Positions 10,881-21,641 are shown, numbered from the stretch's first letter. The stretch is 64,000 nucleotides of DNA from Charina bottae (GCA_023362775.1 JALMGJ010000012.1:24831001-24895000), one strand, 5' to 3'. Numbers and translations: made by a program. Notes: generated by a model not told the origin, from the sequence alone.

Positions 10881-11643
10881 CCACATGAATATCTGGTGCA
10901 CCTTACATATGGATGGAAATATGTCAGCCCCACCAGGTAGACCAGACCATGAATCAACTCCACAGGAAGGCGAAAACTACTTTTATTGAGAGTGGCTGTA
11001 ATAACAGAATCTTGCAAGCCTGATTGGGCAGGACCTCTTCCCCTTCTTATGCCCATGTGAATTAGGGAGGTGGCTGTCTGAGACACTTCTGCATACTTTC
11101 TGCTTGTTTGGGACAAGCTATGTTCTCATTACTTTGGTGCCAAATCTGGCCTATCTCTGTCAAAGTCCTCTACAAATTTCAAGAGGAGAAGGAATACAAT
11201 GTGCCTAAATGTAAACCTGGCTTTTCAGAGAAGGTAGCACTGGCCTTTCGGCAAATGATATAGTCTATCGTGGCTCAAAATGGCAGTATGATGCAGGCTT
11301 CCCTCCTCTGTGTGCACGGAGGCCCTGCCATGGTGAAACATCTCCTCACCATTGGCTCCAGGACACATGTTCAGAACAAAGCCCCCTGACCTGAGATTTC
11401 ACATATCACTTCAGCAGTATCTCTGTCTTTGAAAGTGGACAGCCAAACAACCTTAATGGAGATCATAATGGGCAATAGTCCCCCAGTAAACCCCATCAGT
11501 AATCTCAGGGTGTTTTCCTATTTAGCTGTGACAACCTAATTGAAGCCAACTGATGGAGGCAATTCTCCCCTTAATCTCAAGACTTAAAGCAGACTAGAAA
11601 GGCCAGGCAGAGTAGGTGAAAAGAAATTTAGCCACTACCTATC
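10881..11643. other. Unassigned sequence, possibly more LINE 3' UTR
   Basis: The first part may continue the L2-like element upstream, but the match fades. A semi-palindromic segment around 11272-11335 (cgtggctcaaaatgg to ccatggtg) resembles the small hairpin-like segments near 12.2 and 49.2 kb. No gene is seen. Confidence 0.35.
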
Positions 11644-11651
11644 AGCTAGAC

Positions 11652-11959
11652 CAGGGTTTCTCAACTAGGGTTCCGTGGCAGCCTAGGATTCCACAAAAGG
11701 TCACTAGGGGTTCCCTGGAAGATCATGATTTTTTTAAAAAAAATTTCAAATTCGGGCAACTTCACATTAAAGAGGTAAGTTTCATTCTTTATTTTTAATT
11801 TAAGAACACTCTTAATGAATATATACAGGCCGACCCATGAAACGAATATGCCAATTTTGTAAGTTCTGGCCTATATTTGAGCCTGAATGTGCAGGGATTC
11901 CCCAAGGCCTGAAAAATATTTCAAGGGTTCCTCCAGGGTCAAAAAGTTGAGAAAGGCTG
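11652..11959. mobile_element. hAT non-autonomous element, complete copy
   Basis: Terminal inverted repeats cagggtttctcaac and gttgagaaaggctg enclose 308 bp. The flanking 8-bp duplication is agctagac / aactagac (11644-11651 and 11960-11967) and fits the hAT preference for a central CTAG. It is the same family as the elements at 5692-6825 and 44037-44543, in the opposite orientation. Confidence 0.85.
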
Positions 11960-11984
11960 AACTAGACTCTGTATCTCAATCTTA

Positions 11985-12035
11985 GCCACTTTAAGATGTA
12001 TGGACTTCAACTCCCAGAATTCCCACGCCACCATG
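11985..12035. mobile_element. Half copy of the palindromic hAT element
   Basis: The segment from ccactttaagatg through ggacttcaactcccagaatt matches one arm of the complete element at 63196-63330. The second arm is absent, so this is a remnant. Confidence 0.5.
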
Positions 12036-12150
12036 CTGAGTTAGGAGAAGGAAAGATCCCCATCAACAGGATGGCCATTATATTATCCTGCAGCAGAATC
12101 AAAGTTGGGAGGATGCCCAATGCTGTCTGCAAAGGGAGGGTTAACATTGA

Positions 12151-12266
12151 TAAGATGGTAGACAGAACATTGTGATGTAAGTCCCATCCCTTTTGTACAT
12201 GGATTGACACTCCTGCATGATCAAAAGGGGTGAGACTTGCATTTGGACGCTCCAACCACCATCTTG
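12151..12266. repeat. Imperfect hairpin-like short element
   Basis: The edges are taagatggt and accatcttg in inverted order, and the inside contains gtaagtcccatccc with a loose inverted counterpart, ggggtgagacttgc. A similar plan occurs at 49212-49320. It may be a short foldback transposon; no clear target duplication was found. Confidence 0.3.
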
Positions 12267-12275
12267 CTGAGTTAG

Positions 12276-12796
12276 AGAGATGCACCCTGCAGATGCCACT
12301 GGACCCATCGAGTCCCATCAAGACAAACATATTGGTATAACACTGCTCTTAAATTCGAACTGCTCCAAGTTCCTATTCTTAAGAAGGGTGATGGAAACAC
12401 TTATCTGTTCACTTCTGCCAGGAAAGGCAGAAGCATAGTCCTAGGTCAAGTTCCCCAATTTCTCTTTCTGCTAACATTTTGGACCAGTTTCAGAATAATT
12501 TCTGGTTGTTTTCATCAAATTGCTGAAGAATGTTACCATAAGGTTGCCATAATAGGTACTAACCAAATACTTACTGATTGAAAGACACATTGGTGAGCAT
12601 GCAAGTCACCATTCGCTGTAGCCCCCTGAAGCATTCCTAACCTGCTCCAGCAGATTTTTGTTTTCTGAGTGGGTCCGCACATTTCCAAGCAAAACATTGT
12701 GCTGCAGTCACAGATCATTTTTATATTTTTAAGAATGTCTCTGAGTTCTCTTTTAATCCCACTAATGTTCATGAGCATCAGAATAATGCAGAATGC
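12276..12796. other. Unassigned sequence
   Basis: No gene or repeat is recognised before the CTTC microsatellite. Confidence 0.45.
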
Positions 12797-12952
12797 CTGC
12801 CTTCCTTCCTTCCTTCCTTCCTTCCTTCCTTCCTTCCTTCCTTCCTTCCTTCCTTCCTTCCTTCCTTCCCCATCCATCTCCTTCCTTCCTTCCTTCCTTC
12901 CTTCCTTCCTTCCTTCCTTCCTTCCTTCCTTCCTTCCTTCCTTCTTCCTTCC
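12797..12952. repeat. (CTTC)n microsatellite
   Basis: About 150 bp of CTTC units, broken once near 12868-12880 by a ccatccatctc segment. Long open frames of repeated Pro-Ser-Phe-Leu or Lys-Glu-Gly-Arg come from it and are not genes. Confidence 0.97.
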
Positions 12953-13119
12953 AAAATAAATCTAGCAAATTAACAATGGATAATACAAGGAAAAGTTAAG
13001 GAACTTGGCCAAGGAATATCGTTCTTGGCAAAATTCCTCTGTCATGCACAGCAAGCAATTCCACCCACAGATTGTTGGCTGAGTGAGTAGTGCAAACCGC
13101 CTGCATTTACTACATATTT

Positions 13120-13262
13120 GTTTTATTGATTTAAAATATTTATAGGCTGCTCATGCCCCAGAGGTTCTTTTGGTGGGTAACAATCAATAAAAACAAAAGC
13201 AAGCCATAAATTCCAATAAAGTAAATAATAAAATAATTTAAAACACCCCACAAGAATAAACA
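13120..13262 (-). mobile_element. Possible LINE 3' tail
   Basis: The stretch from tttattgatttaaaatatttataggctgctcatgc-type sequence, split by mutations, resembles the L2-like 3' tails elsewhere in the window. The match is weak. Confidence 0.3.
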
Positions 13263-13543
13263 AGTGAGGCTGGCAGAGGGGCACTTAGGAGACAAAAGTC
13301 ATGGACAGACCACGGGTGCTAACTCCCAAAGGAAAGAATCAAAAGTCAGCAGATAATGTGTCAACATCAGTCTGTCCTCCACAGAAGAGCCTAGAGCCGC
13401 AACCAGGGCTGTCCATGAGTGTGGGTGTGTCAAAAAAGGCAAGAAGGTATCTGCAACCTCATGATGGAAGCCCCGCCCATTTTACATATACTGCATATGT
13501 AGAAAGGGGTGGAGTGTCAGTTGTACAGTCATAGCCACTACCT

Positions 13544-13547
<4 letters not shown>

Positions 13548-13608
<61 letters not shown>

Positions 13609-13674
13609 CCTCCCTCCCTCCCTCCCTCCCTCCCTCCCTCCCTCCCTCTCTCTCTCTCTCCCTCCCTCCCTCCC

Positions 13675-13705
<31 letters not shown>

Positions 13706-13812
13706 AACACAAACACAAACACAAACACAAACACAAACACAAACACAAACACAAACACAAACACAAACACAAACACAAACACAAACACAAACACAAACAC
13801 AAACACACACAG
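13548..13812. repeat. (TC)n-(CCCT)n-(ACAAAC)n compound microsatellite
   Basis: A TC tract, CCCT tracts, more TC, a short ACAC stretch and about 110 bp of a hexamer ACAAAC follow one another without a break. The order suggests each motif arose from a mutated unit of its neighbour. Overlapping open frames are artefacts. Confidence 0.97.
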
Positions 13813-14147
13813 AAGGATGTTTCTTATATCCCCACCTAACATACCTCTCCCACTTATGGGACAACTTATTCTTCTTATGCTCTCCTAATTCCCAAGCCTT
13901 TTTGAACATTTTATTACCATGTTTAAATATGCATTTCCCCAGAATCCATTTCTCTCTATGCTGCTTTTATTGTATGTGTGTTTGGTCTCCTATTGTGATG
14001 AGCAGAACTGAGGGTGAAAGGTAAAACATCATGGTCTGTTTAACAAAATGTAGTGACAAAACACTAATGATTTCACTTATATTCACATATACTGGACAAG
14101 TTAGATTCTTTTGGGGGGGCGATACTCTGTGATTAAACTACCAGTAT
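13813..14147. other. Unassigned sequence
   Basis: No gene or repeat family is recognised. Confidence 0.45.
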
Positions 14148-14370
14148 GAATCATAGAGTCAGAAAGGACCATCGAGGTAATCTAGTCCAACAACTGCTCA
14201 ATGCAGAATCCATGAGAACTTCTTTGCCAGATGACCATCTAGTCTCTGTTTGAGGACCTCTTGTGAAGGAGAACTCACCACATCAGGTTGGGACCTGTTT
14301 TACTAGCTGACAGCTTGTACAGTCAGAAGGTTCTTTGCATACACTTATAGAGGCTAAACTAAGTCTCACA
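14148..14370 (-). mobile_element. CR1 LINE 3' UTR
   Basis: On the plus strand it opens with aatcatagagtcagaaaggacc and continues through the characteristic CR1 words atctagtccaac and tgctcaatgcag. In the sense (minus) direction this is the end of a CR1 3' UTR with its short TATGATT terminus. The coding region is absent, as is usual for CR1. Confidence 0.8.
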
Positions 14371-14404
14371 CAAGATCATGGCAGTATCTGCTACCATATC
14401 TGGA

Positions 14405-14505
14405 CTGCAAAAATCCAAGCAACCATCAAGTGGCAGCAAAAGGACCACAGCATGCTAATTCTTTGCTGCCGTCTAGTGGTCCCTTGAATTTCTACAGCCC
14501 AGAGA
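14405..14505. repeat. Semi-palindromic repeat with CTCF-like core
   Basis: It carries caagtggcagcaaa and, in inverted order, tttgctgccgtctagtgg. The same short element recurs at about 21160-21235 and, less clearly, near 46360-46450. The core GCTGCCGTCTAGTGG resembles the CTCF consensus. Family and function are unknown. Confidence 0.4.
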
Positions 14506-14510
14506 TGGCT

Positions 14511-15189
14511 GCCCTCACTTGCAAAAATGCAAATTAATTTACTTGTTTAAAAGCTAAAAGCACTGGGACAAGTTATCTTTATATGTATTTTTAAATGGCC
14601 ATCCTCTTCAGTTACTTTTAGAATATACAGTAGGATCCAAACATTTTTTCCTATCTTATAATTATGATCAATTCATAATTATGAATTGTTACACTTTTTT
14701 TACTCTTTGCATCCCTTCTTTTTTCTCTTTTGCTCCCTCTCTGCGTATAATAATTTGCTTTAAAATAATTAACAAAGCAGTATTATGAAAAGAATTATGC
14801 AATGAATCTATTTGGTATGTTCCACATCTAACCAGCAGAAGGTGATGCATGATTTCAATTTACAATATATTCCTATATCTTACATGCTTGATACTAGACA
14901 CACTTTCAGAGAGACTGGCTGGTAATTGAATAAAACTTTAAAAATATATCATATTTCCTGAATGGCAGCTAAGCCAACACATGCTATTTTTAAAATATGA
15001 CCTATGGAACCATAATCCCTTGACACCAGTATTGTAGGACAGAATTAAAATATGCTTATGTTCTCACACAGAGAACATGCAGAGTTGTGGCTCTGTTAAG
15101 GCTATGAGCTATCCTTTTATTAAAAGGCTGCATCTACACAAAGACAAGAGGGCTGGAAATAATCAGCTCATTTTCCTCCTCTTCCAGTG
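14511..15189. other. Unassigned AT-rich sequence
   Basis: AT-rich DNA with no gene or repeat family recognised. Confidence 0.45.
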
Positions 15190-15620
15190 AGACAGTATTT
15201 TTTTATTTCTTTATTTATTCTATACTGCCCTTATTATTTTTATTTTTATAAATAACTCAGGCAGCGAACATACTGTACCTGATACTCCTTCCTCCTCCTA
15301 TTTTCTCCACAACAACAACCCTGTGAGGTGAGTTGGGCTGAGAACGAGTGACTGGCCCAAGGTCACCCAGCCAGCTTTCATGCCTAAGGTGGTACTAGAA
15401 CTCTCAGTCAGGGCTGCAACTAGGGGGGGCAAGTGGGGCATGTGCCCTGGGCGCCGCACTGGGGGGTGCAGCGAAATGATGCCCAGGGGGGCCAATATGA
15501 CAAAATAACCCATGGGGGGCACAGAATACATGTTTGCGCCAGGTGACACTGACCCTAGTTCCATCCCTGCTCTCAGTCTCCTGGTTTATAGCCCATTGCC
15601 TTAACCACTAGACCAAACTT
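15190..15620 (-). mobile_element. MIR-like tRNA-SINE carrying a small hAT insertion
   Basis: In the sense (minus) direction a tRNA-like head (ggtctagtggttaaggc) leads into the body with gggtgaccttgggccagtca and cacagggttgttgttgtgg. An L2-like tail follows (gttatttataaaaataa and an A/T-rich end). A 161-bp hAT element interrupts it at 15409-15569. This is the simple form of the SINE that carries 102-bp tandem repeats at 43.6 and 62.1 kb. Confidence 0.75.
15409..15569. mobile_element. 161-bp hAT element
   Basis: Terminal inverted repeats cagggctgcaactaggg and ccctagttccatccctg enclose the element. The 8-bp duplication CTCTCAGT is perfect on both sides (15401-15408 and 15570-15577). The insertion is within the SINE, so it is younger than the SINE. 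No coding capacity. Confidence 0.9.
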
Positions 15621-15957
15621 TTAAATCTGCTTTTAAATCCCAAGGAAAGAATGTTCACCTACTGTAGGTCCTTGACTGCATGCTTAGCCTCCATTAGAAA
15701 TGAAAAGAACTCAGAGAAAAATGTAAAGAGAGCATGAAAGCTGAGGCTGTTTTTTTTTAACACTGCCTCACCCAGTCACTGTTGTTCAATAATATATAGC
15801 TGTGCAGTTAAAGAGAAAAAGAACAAGCAACAGTGACCCCAAAGATTCTGGGGAAGGAGGCTGTTGTAGTGAAATGAGCAACTTTGGGAACCACAGGGAA
15901 CAACACAGTGATGCCTTTAGATTGTACAGAGTGCTAACTGAAGCAAACAACTTCCTC

Positions 15958-16392
15958 TGTTTATTTATTTGTCCAATTTATATAGCCACCCATCTCGCAA
16001 AGCAAGCGACTCTGGGCGGTGTACAACAAAGCTAAAAACAGCCAATATATACATTAAAAGCTATAAAAACCAAGCTAAAACAAAAAAAACTTAATAGACG
16101 AAGGGATGTTAAAAATAACGGAGCCACCTCAGTAGTTCGCCCGTCCCCTAGGGTCACCATAGGTCGTAACCAGATCTTGAGGGACCTCTGAAAGCTCAGA
16201 AGTGATGAGGCCAATCTCACCTAAGGGGGTGGGGGAGAAAATTCCACAGTGTGGGTGCCACCACAGAAAAGGCCCACTGCCTGGGGCCCGCTAAATGTAG
16301 CTCCCTAGACAACGGAACCCGTAACATGCCCTCTCTGCTGGATCTGGTGGGACAGGCAGATGAAAATGGGGAGAGGCGGTCCCTCAAGTAAC
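15958..16392 (-). mobile_element. L2-like LINE 3' end
   Basis: In the minus direction the element ends with the ccgcccagagtcgc-type tail (plus: cgactctgggcggtgtacaac) and a TTTA-rich terminus. The inner part (attccacagtgtgggtgccacc and cggtccctcaagtaac) parallels the element at 5801-6618. It is 5'-truncated and has no long open frame. Confidence 0.7.
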
Positions 16393-17147
16393 TTTTTTTT
16401 ATTTTACAAGAAAAGTGATTGATGCTCTGCTGAGATGGCCCTGCTCTTAGGTAAAGGTGACAAATACTGAAGGAAGCCCCCCCCCCCTAATTTTCTCCCA
16501 GAATTCTCCAGCTTTTCTCTTGCGGGAAATAAAAACAGAATAGTCCATTTCCATATGGGAACTGACCATTCTTCAGCAGCAATTTGATGAAAACCACCAG
16601 AATTTGTTCTCAAACTGGTCCTAAATGTTAGAAAGAGAGATTGGGGAACCTAAACTGATTTGTTATATCAGGTGTGGACACCAGGCCATTATTACATGAG
16701 AAAAAGGATAAGATGGCCCGGCTGTGATTCCACATCTGAAAGCAACCCTGACTGACAGTTGAATCTTCTTTTAACACAGGCAATGGAACAGCAATGCTCC
16801 TTCATAGAAGCAGGATTAGTTTAAGGTATTCAGAACAGGCCAGGCAAAACGCAGACTCTCAGAGGAGTAATTGAGGAACTTGGGAGGAACAACCAGTGGT
16901 TTCTGCCTCTGATCTCCATCATATGTCCCTCCTTGTGAGGGGTGGGCAGTAATATAAATATGATAAGTAAGTAACTAAGTAAGTAAGTAAGTGGCTTAAG
17001 GCAATCACCTCACTCTGCCCAACACTAGAGCTGGTGCTGTCAGAGGAGAGCCCTGGAATGGCATATAATTGCTGTGAACATAATAGTTTTGTTTAGACAT
17101 ATCCTCTGAGATAGAGACACAGACACACATACATATATACATATATA
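16393..17147. other. Unassigned sequence with short simple repeats
   Basis: Contains a C run near 16477-16487, a (GTAA)n stretch at about 16966-16992 and AT dinucleotides just before the Tc1 insertion. No gene is recognised. Confidence 0.5.
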
Positions 17148-17149
17148 TA

Positions 17150-17182
17150 AGCTGCTCAAAAAAATAAAGGGAACACTGAAAC
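17150..17182. repeat. Tc1 left terminal inverted repeat
   Basis: Pairs with the right end at about 18696-18727. The inner part (aaagggaacactgaaa) is identical on both sides. The first two bases differ and the A run is one longer. These ends are the transposase binding and cleavage sites. Confidence 0.9.
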
Positions 17183-17446
17183 AACACAATGTAAGTCCAA
17201 GTCAATCACACGTCTGTGAAATCAAACTGTCCACTTAGGTAGCAACACTGATTGACAATCAATTTCGCATGCTGTTGTGCACATGGAATAGACAACAGGT
17301 GGAAAGCATAGGCAGTTAGCAAGACAGCCCCAATAAAGGAGTGGATCTGCAGGTGGTGACCACAGACCACTTCTCCGTTCCTATGCTTTCTGGCTGATGG
17401 TTTGGTCACTTTTGAATGCTGGCAGTGCTTCCACTCTAGTGGTAGC

Positions 17447-18472
17447 ATGAGACGGAGTCTACAACCCACACAAGTGGCTCAGGTAGTGCAGCTCATCCAG
17501 GATGGCACATCAATGCGAGCTGTGGCAAGAAGGTTTGCTGTGTCTGTCAGCGTAGTGTCCAGAGCATGGAGGCGCTACCAGGAGACAGGTCAGTACATCA
17601 GGAGATGTGGAGGAGGCCGTAGGAGGGCAACAACCGAGCAGCAGGACCGCTACCTCTGCGTTTGTGCAAGGAGGGACAGGAGGAGCACTGCCAGAGCCCT
17701 GCAAAATGACCTCCAGTGGGCCACAAATGTGCATGTGGCTGCTCAAACGGTCAGAAACAGACTCCATGAGGGTGGTATGAGGGCCCGACGTCCACAGGTG
17801 GGGGTTGTGCTTACAGCCCAACACCGTGCAGGACGTTTGGCATTTGCCAGAGAACACCAAGATTGGCAACTTCGCCACTGGCGCCCTGTGCTCTTCACAG
17901 ATGAAAGCAGGTTCCCACTGAGCACATGTGACAGACGTGACAGGGTCTGGAGACGCCATGGAGAACGTTCTGCTGCCTGCAACATCCTCCAGCATGACCG
18001 GTTTGGCAGTGGGTCAGTAATGGTGTGGGGTGGCATTTCTTTAGGGGGCCACACAGCCCTCCATGTGCTCGCCAGAGGTAGCCTGACTGCCATTAGGTAC
18101 CGAGATGAGATCCTCAGACCCCTTGTGAGACCATATGCTGGTGCGGTTGGCCCTGGGTTCCTCCTAATGCAAGACAATCCTAGACCTCATGTGGCTGGAG
18201 TGTGCCAGCAGTTCCTGCAAGACGAAGGCACTGATGCTATGGACTGGCCCGCCCGTTCCCCAGACCTGAATCCAATTGAGCACATCTGGGACATCATGTC
18301 TCGCTCCATCCACCAACGCCACGTTGCACCACAGACTGTCCAGGAGTTGGGGGATGCTTTAGTCCAGGTGTGGGAGGAGATCCCTCAGGAGACCATCCGC
18401 CACCTCATCAGGAGCATGCCCAGGCGTTGTAGGGAGGTCATACAGGCACGTGGAGGCCACACACACTACTGA
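17447..18472 (+). CDS. Tc1-type transposase (DD34E)
   Basis: This 341-residue protein catalyses cut-and-paste movement of its element in the nucleus. Residues 1-50 and 60-110 are the paired helix-turn-helix DNA-binding parts, joined by a Gly/Arg-rich linker (GGGRRR, 55-60) like the family's AT-hook-like GRPR. The catalytic triad is D152 (LFTDESRF), D243 (MQDNPRPH) and E278 (NPIEHIWD), with exactly 34 residues between the second and third. The start at 17447 gives the usual family length; an in-frame ATG at 17402 would add 15 residues. No stop or frameshift interrupts it. The usual family motif is DNARPH, so Pro245 may matter for activity. Confidence 0.93.
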   Translation: MRRSLQPTQVAQVVQLIQDGTSMRAVARRFAVSVSVVSRAWRRYQETGQYIRRCGGGRRRATTEQQDRYLCVCARRDRRSTARALQNDLQWATNVHVAAQTVRNRLHEGGMRARRPQVGVVLTAQHRAGRLAFAREHQDWQLRHWRPVLFTDESRFPLSTCDRRDRVWRRHGERSAACNILQHDRFGSGSVMVWGGISLGGHTALHVLARGSLTAIRYRDEILRPLVRPYAGAVGPGFLLMQDNPRPHVAGVCQQFLQDEGTDAMDWPARSPDLNPIEHIWDIMSRSIHQRHVAPQTVQELGDALVQVWEEIPQETIRHLIRSMPRRCREVIQARGGHTHY

Positions 18473-18695
18473 GCCTCATTTTGACTTGTTTTAAGGACAT
18501 TACATCAAAGTTGGATCAGCCTGTAGTGTTCTTTTCCACTTTAATTTTGAGTGTAACTCCACATCCAGACCTCCAGGGGTTGCTTACATTTGATTTCCAT
18601 TGCTTTTTGTGTGATGTTGTTGTCAGCACATTCAACTATGTAATGAACAAAGTAATTAATACGAATATTTCATTCATTCAGATCTAGGATGTCTT

Positions 18696-18727
18696 ATTTC
18701 AGTGTTCCCTTTATTTTTTGAGCAGTG
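18696..18727. repeat. Tc1 right terminal inverted repeat
   Basis: Mirror of the left end, closing with gagcagtg before the TA at 18728-18729. Confidence 0.9.
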
Positions 18728-18729
18728 TA

Positions 18730-20054
18730 TTTTGGGGTGGGGTGGGGGAAATCCAGCAAGTAGCTTAGTTATGAATGTGCTAAATACTTATATAGCTACC
18801 ACAGAACATGGAAAAGAAGTATCTAAATATTTCCTGCCATGCATATATAAAGAATACATACATACTGTATATACAGTACATGCATACATATTACCTAGTT
18901 GTATTAAGAGTGTTGTGCCCCAGTTCTTGAGCTGGCAAGAATCCATGCTGTTATAAATTGTCCTGCCTTCGTTACTGATTCCTCTCTGCCACACCATTGA
19001 TGCTGGTGATTGGTACAGTCCTTCCTTGATGACCAAATTAAGGAATTCCTTGGCTTCATTTCTCCTCCCACCAAGGATCATCTCCTGATGGAAAAAGCAG
19101 CCACCGAGCACTCTTCTTAACATGGAATGAGGAAAGTTTAGAGAAATGCTTAAAATGGCTGGCTTAGTCACTTGTCAAGCTGCCCAACTAAAAGGTGTAA
19201 ACACTAAGGTGTTTATGGGGAGTGAAGCAGGGGGGAGCTGTTCCTCACAGCCCCCCCCCCATTCAGAAATAGACTATTTCTGAATGCAGGTCAAACGGTC
19301 TCACAGGTAAAAGGCATGGAGGAGAGGTGATGGGTCAATCGGGAGGGAGTGATCAATAATGAGCAACCTCCATCATTGCCTAGTGCAGCGAGGAAAATCA
19401 GGGCTATCAGCAATTATCAAGGAGACAAGATCTGCCGAATTGTCAGCAGCATCCAGAAGGTGCTGATGAGTGGCCACAGAGAACATGCAATTGTAATTGG
19501 CCACATGTGATAACAGTCATCATCATGGTACCCAGTGTCTCCAAAGCTGGAACACAGTAGACAAAATTGGGCCATCACCTCCCTCACCATACAAACAGGA
19601 GCTTAAATCATTATGGTGCATTGCACAAATAGTCATGGGAACTGCAGCTGCATGGTACTTGTCCAGGGAGCACTGATTGCTCTGAGCAGCAGTTGTGCTC
19701 ATGTGTGAGTCTTCAGGCATAATAAAAGTAGTGAAAATAGTATAAACTATGGCCCCAAGAGCCCCTTTGTTGGAAGAAGCAGGAGAAAACCTGCAGCTAA
19801 TTCACCGAATGTTGACAGAGCTAGCAAAATGCAAATAGTAGGCCACAGTTCTGACTCTGGGTTTAAATCAACATTCTGTGTAACACAGAACTAGTGCTCA
19901 TTCAAATGAATGGTACAACAGTGTTTAAAGAAGAAAAACAGGGTACAGCACTCTTTCAGAACAACACTAAAGCCATGTTTATAAGGAGCCAATGTAAGAT
20001 TTGACAAGAATTGTGGAAAGTGTCAGTCAGATATTGTTTCAGAAGTTGCCTCTG
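18730..20054. other. Unassigned sequence
   Basis: About 1.3 kb without a recognised gene or repeat apart from a C run near 19252-19260. The minus-strand frame at 18788-19171 has no recognisable motif. Confidence 0.45.

Positions 20055-20093
<39 letters not shown>
20055..20093. repeat. (ATC)n microsatellite
   Basis: About 13 units of ATC. Confidence 0.95.
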
Positions 20094-20204
20094 GATGAAT
20101 CAATCCACTGCAGGATGAAGACCTCTTCACTGGAGGTTATAGACAACAATCTACCACACTGGTCCACTGTAGGTCAGTAGATAGAAGTTTTTCAATTTCC
20201 CAGC

Positions 20205-20737
20205 CTAGGGATGAGAGAGAGTGACTGGCCCAAAGTCACGCAGCCAGCTTTCATGTCTTTTGTTGTTTATTCGTTCAGTCGCTTCTGACTCTTCATGACT
20301 TCATGGACCAGCCCACACCAGAGCTTCCTGTCGGCCGTTGCCACCCCCAGCTCCCCCAAGGTCAAGTCCATCACCTCCAGAATATCATCCATCCATCTTG
20401 CCTTTGGTCAGCCCCTCTTCCTTTTGCCTTCCACTTTCCCCAGCATCAGCATCTTCTCCAGGGTATCCTGTCTTCTCATTATGTGGCCAAAATACTTCAG
20501 TTTTGCCTTTAATATCATTCCCTCAAGTGAGCAGTCTGGCTTTATTTCCTGGAGTATGGACTGCTTTGATCTTCTTGCAGTCCAAGGCACTCTCAGAATT
20601 TTCCTCCAACACCACAGTTCAAAAGCATCTATCTTCCTTCACTCAACCTTCCTTATGGTCCAGCTCAAGGGAGGACAAAAACCTGGATCTTTCCATTTCT
20701 CATCACAGCACCTTAACAATTGCACCACACTAGCTCT
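20205..20737 (-). mobile_element. MIR-like tRNA-SINE split by BovB
   Basis: The left part (gagtgactggcccaaagtca to agctttcatg) and the right part (agcaccttaacaattgcacc) are the body and tRNA-like head of the same SINE type as at 15.2 kb. They are separated by the BovB fragment at 20261-20670. Joined conceptually, they keep the normal SINE order, which shows that the BovB copy arrived later. Confidence 0.6.
20261..20670 (-). mobile_element. BovB LINE 3' fragment, lineage A
   Basis: The minus strand encodes the C-terminal BovB region (RRQDTLEKMLMLGKVEGKRK and neighbours), with the 3' end at the left (tgttgtttattcgttcagtc). It is 5'-truncated within that region and inserted into a SINE. It has small losses and is inactive. 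Confidence 0.88.
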
Positions 20738-21276
20738 CATCTCAGCTTCTCAAAAATGGGACTTTTTTTCCAAAACACTTAAACGTCACTTCCTCCACCA
20801 ATGGATAAAAAGAAATGTGTAGAAGTATTTGTAAACATTCCAAGTAATATGCTACTGACTGGTAAATATAAGAAAATGACAAAAGATGATTAATTCAGCT
20901 GACTCCAAGATGTCCCATTTCCATCCTATTCCGCTGGTGAGCTTTCAAAATGCAGCTGATTGGTCTCACAGAGAGATGGCTTAGCCATTCTCCAAATTTT
21001 TCATAAGCTGTTCTTGGTGCACTTGGAAGGCAGTGGCTTCCTCTGTGACTGAAGTTTGGGAATCAAAAATATTGATTCAGCACTAGATAACAAAAATAGC
21101 ATTCATTTTAACTCAGTTTCTGTCATCATTCTTAGCTACTGCTACCAGATCTTTCTTGCAAAAATCCAGATGAACCAAAATGCAGAAAACTCTCTTTGCT
21201 CCCATCTAGTGGCTGAACAGATTTTTACAGCCCTATTCCCAGCATGGTTCCAGATTGCACCAGATATGGAGTTATG
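20738..21276. other. Mostly unassigned; contains a CTCF-like repeat copy
   Basis: No gene. The segment at about 21160-21235 (gcaaaaatccagatg to cagccctatt) is a second copy of the short repeat at 14405-14505, with gctcccatctagtggctg as its core. Confidence 0.45.
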
Positions 21277-21284
21277 TGCTAGAG

Positions 21285-21633
21285 CAGAGCTTTCCAAACT
21301 TTTCATGTTGGTGACACACTTTTTAGACGTGCATCATTTCGCGACACACTCTTACAGCAGGGCACAAGGCAGGCACTAGGACCTGCGCGGAATCACAGCA
21401 GGTTTGGAGGCAGCCAGGCACAAGGCAGGCACTAGGACCTGCGCAGAATCACAGCAGGTTTGGAGGCAGCCAGGCACAAGGCAGGCACTAGGACCTGCGC
21501 AGAATCACAGCAGGTTTGGAGGCAGCCAGGCACAAGGCAGGCACTAGGACCTGCGCGGAATCCTGGCAGGGCTCTGAGGCAGCAGCAGCCGGGACACACT
21601 AACGTGACCGGACACACAGTTTGGAAAGCTCTG
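21285..21633. mobile_element. hAT element with internal 56-bp tandem repeats
   Basis: Inverted ends cagagctttccaaact and agtttggaaagctctg-type (here acagtttggaaagctctg) enclose 349 bp. The 8-bp duplication TGCTAGAG is perfect (21277-21284, 21634-21641), with the central CTAG liked by hAT transposases. Four units of 56 bp (starts 21361, 21417, 21473, 21529) fill the middle. A related copy lies inverted at 41473-41823. Confidence 0.9.
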
Positions 21634-21641
21634 TGCTAGAG

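Larger units (their letters stand above)
17150..18727 (+). mobile_element. Tc1-type DNA transposon, full length
   Basis: The 1578-bp element lies between TA dinucleotides (17148-17149 and 18728-18729), the Tc1/mariner target. Its ends are inverted repeats of about 33 bp (left gctgctcaaaaaaataaagg, right mirrored with one A fewer), with two mismatches in the first bases on the left. It carries a single uninterrupted transposase gene. The terminal sequence and gene resemble, from memory, Tc1 elements that are abundant in ray-finned fishes. Confidence 0.95.

Noticed and set aside
12533..12999. Open frames of repeated Pro-Ser-Phe-Leu and Lys-Glu-Gly-Arg
   Set aside because: Artefacts of the CTTC tetranucleotide tract.
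13459..14024. 171-codon and 127-codon frames
   Set aside because: Made of TC, CCCT and ACAAAC repeats; no domain and no flanking gene structure.
21361..21590. CRISPR-like regular repeats
   Set aside because: 56-bp head-to-tail units without spacers, inside a hAT element of a vertebrate genome.
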